Shown: positions 17,306 through 26,465 of the stretch, piece after piece | Numbering within the stretch: position 1 is the stretch's first letter | Layout of the letters: the number at the start of each line of letters is the position of its first letter | NCBI GenBank assembly: GCA_019058315.1 | Contig: JAHPZH010000008.1 | Span: forward strand, 124,001-188,000 | Source: Candidatus Helarchaeota archaeon | Lineage (GTDB): Archaea > Asgardarchaeota > Lokiarchaeia > Helarchaeales > RDOG01 | Length of the DNA: 64,000 bases | Reading direction: 5' to 3' | Notes under the pieces: generated by a model | Databases searched by the model: none | What the model saw: the letters and a program-made list of their open reading frames with translations, nothing else | What the model was told of the DNA's origin: nothing | Program-made: the position numbers and the translations under genes

Positions 17306-18496
17306 ATGTCTAATAGTAAATATACTTATGGGGATTTACCGGATGACCTGATAACAAAACCCTATTTACCTCTTTCGCGTCACGCATGGAGATTATATCA
17401 AACCCTGGGTTATGAAGCTTTCATGGAAGAAATTTTACCTCGTATGGAAACTGATATAATTTATGATATGATGAAACTTAGGTTAGATGAGAGTATTTTT
17501 ACTGCAAGAGATGTATTAGATGGAGCCATTAAACATCCAGATAAAAGATTGGCGTGGATGATGTTTCCTCCCGTTATCCCATTACGTGCAGATTTAACTC
17601 AAGGTACAATGAAATTACTTTATGGAGATTCTCTTGATATGACCTTTTTTGCTTTAAAAGATCTTGATCAAGAATTGTTATTTTTATTAAACGGGCATAT
17701 GGAGAATGGTATTCCTGTGGATTGGTGGCTTGTGGGTCCAGATGATGAAATTTTTGAGCGACGCCATATAAAATATGGTTTTAAATTAAAAGATGCATTC
17801 AAACATTCAAAAGATATGACAAAATGTGGTTTCCAAGTTATGGATATCCTTCGCGATATTAGAAATGAACGTACTCCACAATGGGCAACGACTCCTTATT
17901 GCGTTTGCATGGTTTGGGCTACAGGTGTTATAGGATTTATGGTAGAATTGAGCATGTTCGAATTGGTTGGAATGATATGGGATGGAGTTGGAGCGAAAAG
18001 AGCATATGGACTTCCTGATCACTGGTTTGCATATATTCCATGGCCATCTATGGTTCGATTGTTATTATTCATGAATCGAGGGGAGTTTATACTTCGATTA
18101 GCGGGTCTTTTAAGTGGTAATCGGCTCTGCATAAACCATATAGAAGAAAGTTTATTGGATACAATCAAAGAAATGTTAGATGGAACTAATTTTTGGGAAG
18201 AAGCTTTTATTAATACAGCGAAACTTGGATTTCCTTGGCCATCCCAGACAATAACAGCTGAACCACCTAATCTTAAAAAGAAATCAGCCTATAAAAAAGA
18301 AGTATTTGATTGGAAATATACCAAAGAACGATGGTTAACTCCTGAAGATTTTGAAATGACATTCGAGGAGATAACTAGGGGTCTTCTTTTAAATATCTCT
18401 CATAAAACACAGCCATGGAGTGTCAACCCTAAAGATGAGATTATTTCCATCGGATGGGGAAGGGAGATTGAAGTTTTTCAAGATATTATATTATAA
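17306..18496 (+). CDS. Unrecognised family with H-x-E-D-G-x-P-V motif, copy 2
   Basis: A 396-residue soluble protein, second member of the family. It keeps YGDLPDDL, FPP-x4-R-x-DL, GTMKLLYGDS-x-DMTF, GHMENGIPVDWW (Asn where most copies have Asp), FERRHIKYG, DIRNERTPQWA, AYIPWPSM, SQTI-x4-PPNLK, FDWKYT and ISHKT, and ends with IISIGWGR plus a short extra tail. The ATG is preceded by GGAGGG lodged in a hairpin. It lies downstream of the PadR-methyltransferase gene (285-base gap) and converges on copy 3. Function unknown; the conserved polar residues argue for an enzyme rather than a structural protein. Confidence 0.85.
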   Translation: MSNSKYTYGDLPDDLITKPYLPLSRHAWRLYQTLGYEAFMEEILPRMETDIIYDMMKLRLDESIFTARDVLDGAIKHPDKRLAWMMFPPVIPLRADLTQGTMKLLYGDSLDMTFFALKDLDQELLFLLNGHMENGIPVDWWLVGPDDEIFERRHIKYGFKLKDAFKHSKDMTKCGFQVMDILRDIRNERTPQWATTPYCVCMVWATGVIGFMVELSMFELVGMIWDGVGAKRAYGLPDHWFAYIPWPSMVRLLLFMNRGEFILRLAGLLSGNRLCINHIEESLLDTIKEMLDGTNFWEEAFINTAKLGFPWPSQTITAEPPNLKKKSAYKKEVFDWKYTKERWLTPEDFEMTFEEITRGLLLNISHKTQPWSVNPKDEIISIGWGREIEVFQDIIL

Positions 18497-18551
18497 TTAG
18501 AATTTATTTTTAATTTAATTGAATAACATTATATTTGAAAATATTAGAACA

Positions 18552-19853
18552 TCAAGATTCCTTTTTATATTTGATGACTTTCTTGATTTTCTTAACCTTT
18601 CTTTTTAGTCTCTTCTTTCTTTTTTCATTTTCGATCCAACCTTCGGGTTTGAGATATTTTGTTTTCATCCCATGTCCAATAGAAACTATATTATCTCGTG
18701 TAAGTTTTTCTATTTTCGATTTATGAGTGATATTAAATAATATACCTGATAGTGCTTCATTGAATGAGAGGTCCAAATCTTCATAGAATACGCGAGGTCC
18801 GGGGGGATATTTAAAATCTAAGCTTTCCCATTCGTTAGTATCTGAATTAAATTTAGGAGGTATAGAGTTTAGCGTTTGAGTGGGGGTTGGAATGCCAATT
18901 TTTTTTAATTGATAACTATTAAGTAACAACATTCGGTCAAATTCTTCTGGATATTTTTTCTTTACAAATTCAAGCATATTTTCATTAATAGGCTGTAAAT
19001 ATAGTTGATTTCCACTTAACATTCTTGATAAAGAAACCAGCCAATCTTTTCGGCTTAAAGCAAAGAAAGTGTTAAGCATTGGAGGCCATGGTTCATACAT
19101 AAAGAGAGAGTGTGGAAGTTTATATGCATTTTTAGCATTCACACCATCATAAACTTGTCCTAAGGTATCCCAATTGGAGAATGGTGTGCCTGCTCCTGCC
19201 ATCATAAATACTAGGGAGACTGAATATGAAGAATGAGCCCATTGTGGTGTTCTCTCATTCCTTACATCCATCATAATATCTCTTACTCTGGCAGCAGCTA
19301 ATGCAATATCGGGGAATCTTTTAGGCATTTCTCTTAATTTATAACCCAATTTCAAGTGTCTTCGATTAAAAATTTCCTCATCTCCCGACGCCCACCACCA
19401 TTCTACTGGAAAACCATCCTCCATATGAATATTAAATAACATAAAAAGTTCCCGAGTTATATCATTAATTCCAATAAATGAAATATCATGAGATGGACCA
19501 TAAATCATTACTGAACTGGAAGAATGAAGATCAGCTCTAATGGTCAAATTAGGTGGAAATCCCCAATAAACCATGGTTTCAGCTTTTCTTTTAATTTTTC
19601 CCTCATCTAAAGCTTTTTCTAACTCGAGACCATCCTCCATTCGTTCAGCGAAAAGATTTCCTGATTCATCTGAAATACCTTCTCTTAATAAAAATTCAAA
19701 TTCATCCCATTCTATGAATTGTAGAGTCCAGAGTATGGAAGGTACGAGAGGAGTATATTTTTTAGTGTAGATATGATCTGGAATACTTTTATATGCCTCA
19801 GTAATTGTGCGTTTTGGCTTAAGTTCAGAAATATCTAAAGCTTCTAATATCAA
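18552..19853 (-). CDS. Unrecognised family, copy 3, with N-terminal extension and lysine-rich tail
   Basis: At 433 residues it is the longest and most divergent family member. About 20 residues precede the family N-terminus and about 35 residues after the last motif form a strongly basic tail (KRKKRLKRKVKKIKK). It keeps GFPP-x4-R-x-DL, MIYGPS-x-DISF, IHMEDGFPVEWW, FNRRHLKLGYKLREMPK, DVRNERTPQWA, EPWPP, TQTL, NITHKS and IVSIGHG; the usual K-L before the YG motif is V-M, and G before the H-x-E motif is I. The start is TTG with GGAG eight bases before it. It converges on copy 2. The basic tail could bind nucleic acid or acidic membrane lipid. Confidence 0.82.
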   Translation of the reverse strand: MILEALDISELKPKRTITEAYKSIPDHIYTKKYTPLVPSILWTLQFIEWDEFEFLLREGISDESGNLFAERMEDGLELEKALDEGKIKRKAETMVYWGFPPNLTIRADLHSSSSVMIYGPSHDISFIGINDITRELFMLFNIHMEDGFPVEWWWASGDEEIFNRRHLKLGYKLREMPKRFPDIALAAARVRDIMMDVRNERTPQWAHSSYSVSLVFMMAGAGTPFSNWDTLGQVYDGVNAKNAYKLPHSLFMYEPWPPMLNTFFALSRKDWLVSLSRMLSGNQLYLQPINENMLEFVKKKYPEEFDRMLLLNSYQLKKIGIPTPTQTLNSIPPKFNSDTNEWESLDFKYPPGPRVFYEDLDLSFNEALSGILFNITHKSKIEKLTRDNIVSIGHGMKTKYLKPEGWIENEKRKKRLKRKVKKIKKVIKYKKES

Positions 19854-20002
19854 ATCCTCAGCTCCAGTATTTTCAAAAAACCATTAAAAGAGCGAATTAT
19901 TTATTTAACTTAATATATTTAACAATATTCATAACAATCTAATTATTGATAAGAAATTATCACATTGTGGATAAAAATTTAAATTATTTACAGTGAGAAA
20001 AA

Positions 20003-21172
20003 TTGAAAGATCCCATTTCTCAAAAATTAAAATCAATACCAGTTTCTATTTTTAGTGTAATGACGAATTTAGCGAATAAACATAATGCTATTAATTTATC
20101 ACAAGGATTTCCAGATTTTCCAATGCCCGATTTTATTAAAGAGGCGGCTTACAAGGCAATTAAGGATGATAAAAATCAATATGCTCCCAGTATTGGCATT
20201 CCAGAATTAAGAAAGGAGTTAAGTAAAAAATATAAGACATTTTATAATTTAGATTACGATCCAAATAAAGAAATTACTGTTCTAACGGGTGCGACTGAAG
20301 CAATAACATCCGTTTTGTTGGGAATGCATGATCCTGGGGATGAAATAATAATTTTTGAACCTTATTATGACGCTTACATGGCAGTTTGCCAATTTAACGG
20401 GATTATCCCGAAAACTATCCCTCTTGATTATCCGAATTTCACTATCAATAAATCTAAATTAGAGGAAGCTTTTAGTTCTAAAACAAAATCAATTTTAATT
20501 AACACTCCTAATAATCCTACTACAAGAGTATTTAATAAAGAAGAATTGAGACTCATTGGTGATCTGGCTGTTGATCATGATGTTTTTATAATTACTGATG
20601 AAGTTTATGAGCATATAACATTCAATGGGAATCAACATATTCCAATTGCTTCATTTTCTGACATTCGTGACCGTGTTATAACGATTTCATCTTTTGCTAA
20701 AACTTTTAGTGCTACTGGTTGGAAAATTGGCTATGCTTTAGCTTCGGAAGAAGTTTCAAAAAGTATCAGATTATCACATCAATTCATAACTTTCTGTTCA
20801 GCAACACCTTTACAATATGCCTATGCTGAAGCTTTGAAAACAGATAGGTCATTTTACATCAATCTTCAAAATGAATATAAAAAAAGAAGAGATATTTTAA
20901 GCAAAGGTCTGGTTGATGTGGGATTTGAAACATTTCCGACTGAAGGAACTTATTATATTGTAGCAGATATTACCCCTTTCGGATTCAATGATGATATTAA
21001 GTTTTGCGAATTTTTAATAAAAGATATTGGAGTGGCAGCAATCCCTATGAGTGAATTCTACTCAAAACAATATAAAAGAAAAAATTTAGTTAGATTTTGT
21101 TTTTGTAAAAAAATTAAAAACTTGGAAATGGCAAATCAAAGGCTTCAAAAACTAAAAGAGTATGAATCCTGA
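20003..21172 (+). CDS. Pyridoxal-phosphate class I aminotransferase
   Basis: A 389-residue fold-type I aminotransferase: INLSQGFPDFPMP near the N-terminus, Y-x-PS-x-GIPELR, TGATEAI, NTPNNPTTR (cofactor/substrate Asn), ITDEVYEHI (Asp to the PLP ring) and SSFAKTFSATGWKIGY with the Schiff-base Lys. The SQGFPDFP start is like kynurenine/glutamine-phenylpyruvate and methionine aminotransferases; aspartate or aromatic substrates are also possible. The start is TTG in a short AT-rich leader. It stands alone, divergent from family copy 3 and convergent with the AMP-binding-C gene. A second, different aminotransferase is encoded at 48545. Confidence 0.88.
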   Translation: MKDPISQKLKSIPVSIFSVMTNLANKHNAINLSQGFPDFPMPDFIKEAAYKAIKDDKNQYAPSIGIPELRKELSKKYKTFYNLDYDPNKEITVLTGATEAITSVLLGMHDPGDEIIIFEPYYDAYMAVCQFNGIIPKTIPLDYPNFTINKSKLEEAFSSKTKSILINTPNNPTTRVFNKEELRLIGDLAVDHDVFIITDEVYEHITFNGNQHIPIASFSDIRDRVITISSFAKTFSATGWKIGYALASEEVSKSIRLSHQFITFCSATPLQYAYAEALKTDRSFYINLQNEYKKRRDILSKGLVDVGFETFPTEGTYYIVADITPFGFNDDIKFCEFLIKDIGVAAIPMSEFYSKQYKRKNLVRFCFCKKIKNLEMANQRLQKLKEYES

Positions 21173-21193
21173 TAATTTATAAAAATAAAATCT

Positions 21194-21529
21194 CTATTTT
21201 TGCCCATTCTCCTTTAATTGACGTCTTAGAACTTTCCCTGTTGCTCCTGTAGGAACTTCATCTAATATTACAATTTGTCTTGGATATTCATTTTCTGGTA
21301 AATGTTCTTTAACCCATTTTAATAGATCTATAGAAGTAATTTTCTCACGTGATTCTTCCTTCAAAGAGACATAAGCTTTAATTGAGTCTTCCCCATTTTC
21401 ATCCTTAATTCCAATTACAGCAGCTTGTAAGATATGTTTGTTTTTATATAATTTTTCTTCTATTTCTGCAGGATTTATAGAGTTTCCCTTAAAATTGATC
21501 ATTTCTACCATTATTCTTTCTCCATTCAT
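21194..21529 (-). CDS. Stand-alone C-terminal domain of an acyl-CoA synthetase (AMP-binding_C)
   Basis: Only 111 residues, corresponding to the mobile C-terminal domain of AMP-forming acyl-CoA ligases: FKGNSINPAEIEEKL, AAVIGIKDENGED, KAYVSLKE and PTGATGKVLRR with the catalytic Lys (Lys99). The large N-terminal domain with the ATP-binding P-loop is absent; the gene upstream is an unrelated membrane protein. The ATG overlaps that gene's stop (ATGA), implying translational coupling; an alternative ATG six codons on has its own GGAGAAAG SD. It may be a degraded ligase, or a domain that completes another protein in trans. Confidence 0.75.
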   Translation of the reverse strand: MNGERIMVEMINFKGNSINPAEIEEKLYKNKHILQAAVIGIKDENGEDSIKAYVSLKEESREKITSIDLLKWVKEHLPENEYPRQIVILDEVPTGATGKVLRRQLKENGQK

Positions 21530-22341
21530 TCTTTTTTAAATAATAACCACATTGCACCAAGAAAACAAGGTAGGGATATTGCTGTTATTATCATTTCTGC
21601 AATAAAAATTGTTATCGCTTGTAAATGAAACAGAATTGCAAATAAATTTAAAGATATATGAATCCCAACAGCAAAAAGATAATAAATAATATATGGTTTA
21701 ATAGTAATATCTTTAAAATTAAGCTCGGGAGTGTCGGTTTTAAACCCATAACCAATTATTATTGCGGTTGCAGAATGAAAGAGCACTACAATAAATCGTT
21801 CATATAAAACCAGTAAAGGTATTCCAAATAAATTTGCAATAGAAGTATATTGAATCCATGCAAAGAAATAATAGAGGATATAAAATTCATATAAAGGTGA
21901 GAGTGGAGGAAGTAATATGTACCAAATAATGCTATTTACAAATAAGTTTTGGATATTTATTATTTCAGCGGGTATTGCTGGAACGAAAGCGAGCATTTCA
22001 CCTGCTCCAAATCCTAATCCTACAATAAGACCGAAATACATTTTATTTTCTTCATCTGGATTTATTTTCCTTAAAAGGAGAAAAATGACAATAATTTTCA
22101 TTCCTTCTTCAACAAAGGCTCCAACTATGAGATTAACCCAATAAAGTGCAGGTAATGGAACGAATGGAGCATAAACTCCCCGAATTAATCCTACATAAAA
22201 GAAAAGAGCACCCATTATAAAAGCAATAAGGAAAAATTTCCATTTTTTATCTTCAAATTTTAATATTTTGAATATTATTGCAACTCCAAGGGGATATAGT
22301 ATGCTTATCAACACACCCAATAAAATTCCAATCGAATACAT
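21526..22341 (-). CDS. PrsW/YhfC-like intramembrane protease family membrane protein
   Basis: A 271-residue, very hydrophobic protein with about eight membrane segments. VGAFVEEGMK (Glu78, Glu79), GLGFGAGE (Glu115) and two later membrane histidines (LFHSATA, GIHISLN) match the glutamate/histidine pattern of PrsW/YhfC-type putative intramembrane metalloproteases. PrsW in Bacillus cleaves an anti-sigma factor; the archaeal role is unknown. It is co-transcribed with, and overlaps by four bases, the orphan AMP-binding C-domain gene, an unusual partner. Confidence 0.65.
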   Translation of the reverse strand: MYSIGILLGVLISILYPLGVAIIFKILKFEDKKWKFFLIAFIMGALFFYVGLIRGVYAPFVPLPALYWVNLIVGAFVEEGMKIIVIFLLLRKINPDEENKMYFGLIVGLGFGAGEMLAFVPAIPAEIINIQNLFVNSIIWYILLPPLSPLYEFYILYYFFAWIQYTSIANLFGIPLLVLYERFIVVLFHSATAIIIGYGFKTDTPELNFKDITIKPYIIYYLFAVGIHISLNLFAILFHLQAITIFIAEMIITAISLPCFLGAMWLLFKKE

Positions 22342-22488
22342 CCTATTACCTTACCAACCATCTTTAAAATTCAAATAAGTAATTCATACTAAATAAATAA
22401 TCTTTGATAATTTTTAAGAATATTTTTTATATGTAAATAATTAATTCAAAATAAATTTAATTTGTCCAAAAATTTTAGGATGAATAAA

Positions 22489-22821
22489 ATGGTATCAAAT
22501 AATACAACTATTGGAGCAATACTCATATTTTCTGGATTAGGTTTGTTGTTTTTGTTATGGATCAGTGTAATTTCACCAAATACTGAAATGCGTACTCTTT
22601 GGGTTATAATTACGACAATCTTTTGGATCCAATTACAGGATATTAATCAGATTTTTTGGGTTATATCAGATGAATTTGAATCTTTTCTATTTGCAGTTTG
22701 TATTTTAGCACTTGTTTCCCTCCCTGTAGAAATTTTTGGCTTAAATATTGAAATTTTTGTCTATAGTTCCATAGTCCTTATTCTTGCTGGAGTTATTGCT
22801 GTTATTGTTAGTTCTAAATAA
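22489..22821 (+). CDS. Small membrane protein, unrecognised
   Basis: About 110 residues with three to four hydrophobic segments (ILIFSGLGLLFLLWISVI, LWVIITTIFWIQL, FAVCILALVSLPV and a C-terminal segment). The start chosen is the ATG with AGGA eight bases before it; an upstream TTG (22462) would add nine residues. It is encoded between two minus-strand genes and ends at a T9 tract. No family recognised. Confidence 0.55.
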   Translation: MVSNNTTIGAILIFSGLGLLFLLWISVISPNTEMRTLWVIITTIFWIQLQDINQIFWVISDEFESFLFAVCILALVSLPVEIFGLNIEIFVYSSIVLILAGVIAVIVSSK

Positions 22822-22829
22822 TACCTATA

Positions 22830-22838
22830 TTTTTTTTT
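22830..22838 (+). terminator. T9 tract after the small membrane protein gene
   Basis: Nine T on the plus strand begin eight bases after the stop codon of the small membrane protein gene, at the junction with the convergent MFS gene. This is consistent with an archaeal oligo-T terminator. Confidence 0.45.
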
Positions 22839-24417
22839 ACATAATTTTTTCTCTTACATATACAATTAATATAAAGCATATTACTGCTATTATGCCATAA
22901 AGACTTACCATTGTAAAAATCTGAGGGTAACCTGCATCAGTTGTTAGACCATAAAGAAAACCCATAGCGAAATATGCGCTAATTTCTAAAATAAATAAAT
23001 AATAAGGTTCTATGTATTTTTTATCACGCACTTTTTCTTGTTTTGTATAAATTTCAGTACCAATAATTTCTTCTAATCCTCTTCCTTTACTCTCAGGAGC
23101 TAACATATAAACAGCATAAAGAAGCACGGTTAAAATCATACCCATAAGAGCAAACATAAATTGATATGATAGACCTAATCCACCAGCTTTCTCTGCTCCA
23201 TACATCATAAAGAAAGGCGCTAATATCATAGCCCCTCTACTTATGGATCCCATCCAACCCATTGCGGTGCTTCGGACATGAGTTGGCATCATCTCTAAAG
23301 GAAGAATTGTGAGTCCGGCCATTGATAATATAAGGCTAAACGCACCTAAGGTTCCACCGGCAACAACAATACTTATAATAATTGGATTTGTTATATTTCC
23401 CTCCACAAAAACAGCAGGACAAGAAAACATCAAACCTCCAATGAAAGTAAGATAAGAGAAACGTCTTACACAAGCTATTCTACCCCATCGATCAAGTAGA
23501 GGTCCAGCCAGAAGGAATCCTATTCCACCAGCTCCTGCTACAGGTAAAGCCGCCAAACCTATTAATTCTGGAGACATATTCAATTCTTGGCGGAAATATA
23601 TTCCAAAAAAGGTAAGTTGAGCAAAATTTATCAAATTTCCGCAAAAACCTCCCACACAACCTAAAATCATTCCACGAGCATATTGTTTTTTTAAAGGAGC
23701 GAACCAGCCAGTTTTAGGTTTTAGACCTTTTTTCTTTCGCCAATCCTCGTATTTCTTCATAGCAGTAAATCGTTTGGTTTCTTTTAAAAGGAAGAATAAA
23801 GGGATAAAGAAAATATATCCTACAATAGTAAAGAAAAACAAACTCTGCCAAGTTGTCATATAATTACCCCAAGGTCCAGGAATAGCTGCTCTAATTCCTA
23901 ACATTTGAATTGTTGCACATGCTATTCCCCCTATTGCATTTGTCGCAAGGACTATGCCAATCAAACGTCCTCTTAGATGATCGGGAGCTTCTTCTGCCAT
24001 AATAATTGTAACAATATCTGCTGAAAGAAAATAATTTGAAAAAATTCGCATAATAACAAAATAAATCAAGCCATCCGGACCAGGAGGAGAAAATGCCGTT
24101 AAAACTGTAAATGTAGTAAAACCTATAGCGGTAATAAGTGTCATAGGACGACGTCCATATTTATCAACTAAATATTTAAATGAAATTGCAGCAATCACAC
24201 CTATTCCAGCAAAACTTAAAACGACCCCCATAATTAGAGGGCTAGCAGAAAGTCCGAAATAGCTAAACAAGTCTTGATCCAACAATTGGTTAAAGAAATT
24301 AGAAAAATCCTGTCCTTCAAAACTTGACATAGCCAAAGTGATCGCAATTGTGCACCAGCCATCGAAGAACGTCACAATCCCAGCAAATATGATAACGAAA
24401 TAGAGATATTTATTCAT
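22837..24417 (-). CDS. MFS transporter, sugar-porter-like
   Basis: 526 residues with about twelve membrane segments. The loop 2-3 motif A is present (KYLVDKYGRRPM) and repeated in the second half (GPLLDRWGRIACV); EEAPDHLRGRL and PTHVRSTAMGW are the usual motifs after segments 4 and 10. The protein is therefore a secondary carrier for a small organic solute. The frame stays open for a further 162 bases upstream of this ATG and reads as a hydrophilic, lysine/arginine-rich N-terminus (for example LPKEERKRIREKRR). It contains no ATG, GTG or TTG; a GAGGGAG motif lies five bases before a CTG at 24538-24540. The true start may therefore be upstream. Monocistronic. Confidence 0.85.
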   Translation of the reverse strand: MNKYLYFVIIFAGIVTFFDGWCTIAITLAMSSFEGQDFSNFFNQLLDQDLFSYFGLSASPLIMGVVLSFAGIGVIAAISFKYLVDKYGRRPMTLITAIGFTTFTVLTAFSPPGPDGLIYFVIMRIFSNYFLSADIVTIIMAEEAPDHLRGRLIGIVLATNAIGGIACATIQMLGIRAAIPGPWGNYMTTWQSLFFFTIVGYIFFIPLFFLLKETKRFTAMKKYEDWRKKKGLKPKTGWFAPLKKQYARGMILGCVGGFCGNLINFAQLTFFGIYFRQELNMSPELIGLAALPVAGAGGIGFLLAGPLLDRWGRIACVRRFSYLTFIGGLMFSCPAVFVEGNITNPIIISIVVAGGTLGAFSLILSMAGLTILPLEMMPTHVRSTAMGWMGSISRGAMILAPFFMMYGAEKAGGLGLSYQFMFALMGMILTVLLYAVYMLAPESKGRGLEEIIGTEIYTKQEKVRDKKYIEPYYLFILEISAYFAMGFLYGLTTDAGYPQIFTMVSLYGIIAVICFILIVYVREKIM

Positions 24418-24675
24418 TTTTGTAGGAAAACCTTCTTCTGATCTTCTTTTTTCTCTAATTCTCTTGCGTTCTTCCTTTGGAAGCTTTTTGAATGTCTCAA
24501 GGTCTGTGTTTTGTTCTATTTCTTTATCTTTTTTTAGCAGATTTGCTCCCTCATAATTTTTTATAAAATAATTAAATGATTAGTAAATTAAAGAGTTTTT
24601 AAAATCATTTGATTATAGGAATTAATTAATTATTTTATTGAAATCTTCTTTATAGGAGAATTTTAAAAAAATAGA

Positions 24676-25200
24676 ATGAAATCATGGAAATATATAAAGA
24701 GCACATATAAAATGGATAATAACCTAAAAAATTTCAGAGATTCCTTTTCTAACCTTGAGAAGGCTATCCAAACTAAGCATATACTTGAGATTATTAAAGA
24801 TTTTGAATTTCTACTTGAAAAAATAATCTTAAATGAAAAAATTTCTTGCGAAACTGATTGTTTAATAGATATTACTATGTCATCAGAAACCAATCCTGAA
24901 AAAATTCGAGTAAATCTTGTAATTCCTGATAAAAAGAATCCTCAAATTCTTATTTTTATAAAATTTATAATCGACTATCCAGAAGTCTTGATGAATTATA
25001 TGATTGAAGTTACGATGATAAGAGAACATTTTGGAAATGATATTAAAATAGTTTATATTTTACATGATACTAATCAAAAATTTTTTGAAGAACCTATTTA
25101 TCAGACCCTTATTAAGAATATGATAGAACAAAATCAACTTAATGAGCTATTATTTCTACCCAAAGAGTTTAATAAATTTTTAGATATTATAAAATCCTAG
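24676..25200 (+). CDS. Hypothetical soluble protein
   Basis: Up to 174 residues, acidic-basic mixed, predicted alpha/beta, with no membrane segment, cysteine pair or known motif. A second ATG at 24712 is an equally good start and would drop twelve residues; neither has a clear SD. The centre (IRVNLVIPD, ILIFIKFIIDYP) reads as adjacent beta strands. The next gene is the HtpX-like protease 116 bases on, with its own SD. Function unknown. Confidence 0.5.
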   Translation: MKSWKYIKSTYKMDNNLKNFRDSFSNLEKAIQTKHILEIIKDFEFLLEKIILNEKISCETDCLIDITMSSETNPEKIRVNLVIPDKKNPQILIFIKFIIDYPEVLMNYMIEVTMIREHFGNDIKIVYILHDTNQKFFEEPIYQTLIKNMIEQNQLNELLFLPKEFNKFLDIIKS

Positions 25201-25316
25201 TTTTATCCAAGTTTTTTTTCAATAAATTTCAAAAATAATGTTAAAAATATTTTTTATAACAATAATCTCAATATAATAAAATAGCTAAAACTAAATATTA
25301 TAAAAGGAGACAAATT

Positions 25317-26366
25317 ATGTACGTCGGAAAATTAAGAGCTCAATTGATCTTTACAATTTTTATCATGTTTCTATTGCCTTTCATTTTTGTATTCGCTCTA
25401 TTTTATATAAATTCAGAAATTTACGATGTTACATATAAAACCCAAGATTATCTCATTATATTTGGAATAGCAGGGGCTTTTGCTGGTTTTCAGCTTCTTC
25501 TCTTATATTTCATAGGACCAGCTTCTATTGAACGGCATTACGGGGGACAGATTCAATGGATTAGTAGTGATTATGACTCCCGGTTATGGGAGATGATACA
25601 GGTTAGAGCGAAAGAGGCAGGAGTAGGTTTAACAAAAATTGGAGTCCTTCAAACTGACGAAATTAACGCATTTGTTTACGGTTATGGAAAGAAAAAAGGG
25701 AGATTAGTATTAACACAAGGATTATTGAAACATTTAGATTTCGATGAAGTGGAAGGTGTAGTAGGACATGAGCTCGGACATGTTAGACATAGAGATATGT
25801 CAATTACATTAATGCTTATTGCAGTACCTCTATTAATTTCAAGCCTCTATAGATTTTCATTCTATACAAGTGGTCGTGGAAGAAGGGACAGAAACAATAC
25901 TTGGCTCATCATAGTCATTATAATTTTGTTTTTTGCAACCTATTTTGCTTCAATTTTATTAATGAGATATGTTAGCCGTATCCGAGAGTATTATGCAGAT
26001 GCTCATTCTGTAGAATTATTAAAGGATCCACGACCCATAGTGCAAGGGCTAGCAAAATTGACATATAAAAATGCTATTACTGAAGATACAATCATTAAAA
26101 CTCGAACCAATACCCATGCGTTAATGATTGTTAGTCCTATGGCATCAGCACATCAAGCCGATGAAGCACGAAAAACAATAGCAGAAGTCAAGGTTGATTT
26201 AGATAAATACGGTGATGTCGGAGGAGCAGATATAGATGAGGAGAAATTGGAGGACGCAATGGAGAAAGAGCTGAAAGGTGGAGAAAGTATAATGAGAACC
26301 CATCCATTAACAGCTAAAAGAATTTTAGGAGCTTTAAAATACGCTGAAGAATTGAAATTAATTTAA
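25317..26366 (+). CDS. htpX: HtpX-like M48 zinc metalloprotease
   Basis: 349 residues. Two N-terminal membrane segments (about 10-31 and 45-68) precede the zinc motif H-E-x-x-H (His151, Glu152, His155 in VVGHELGHVRHRD), then two more membrane segments and REYYADAHS, whose Glu is the third zinc ligand in M48 proteases. HtpX proteases degrade misfolded membrane proteins with the active site in the cytosol. The C-terminal THPLTAKRI is also typical. The start has AAAGGAG. It is followed by two T tracts, so it is likely transcribed alone. Confidence 0.88.
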   Translation: MYVGKLRAQLIFTIFIMFLLPFIFVFALFYINSEIYDVTYKTQDYLIIFGIAGAFAGFQLLLLYFIGPASIERHYGGQIQWISSDYDSRLWEMIQVRAKEAGVGLTKIGVLQTDEINAFVYGYGKKKGRLVLTQGLLKHLDFDEVEGVVGHELGHVRHRDMSITLMLIAVPLLISSLYRFSFYTSGRGRRDRNNTWLIIVIIILFFATYFASILLMRYVSRIREYYADAHSVELLKDPRPIVQGLAKLTYKNAITEDTIIKTRTNTHALMIVSPMASAHQADEARKTIAEVKVDLDKYGDVGGADIDEEKLEDAMEKELKGGESIMRTHPLTAKRILGALKYAEELKLI

Positions 26367-26368
26367 CA

Positions 26369-26385
26369 TTTTTTTTGATTTTTTT
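26369..26385 (+). terminator. Two T tracts after htpX
   Basis: T8 and T7 runs separated by GA follow the stop codon directly on the plus strand. This is a typical archaeal termination context. Confidence 0.45.
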
Positions 26386-26465
26386 ATTTTATCCAAAAAT
26401 ATTTTATTTAAACAAGTTAAAATTACATCTAATATTACATAAATCGCGACTGGACTAAGGAGAAA

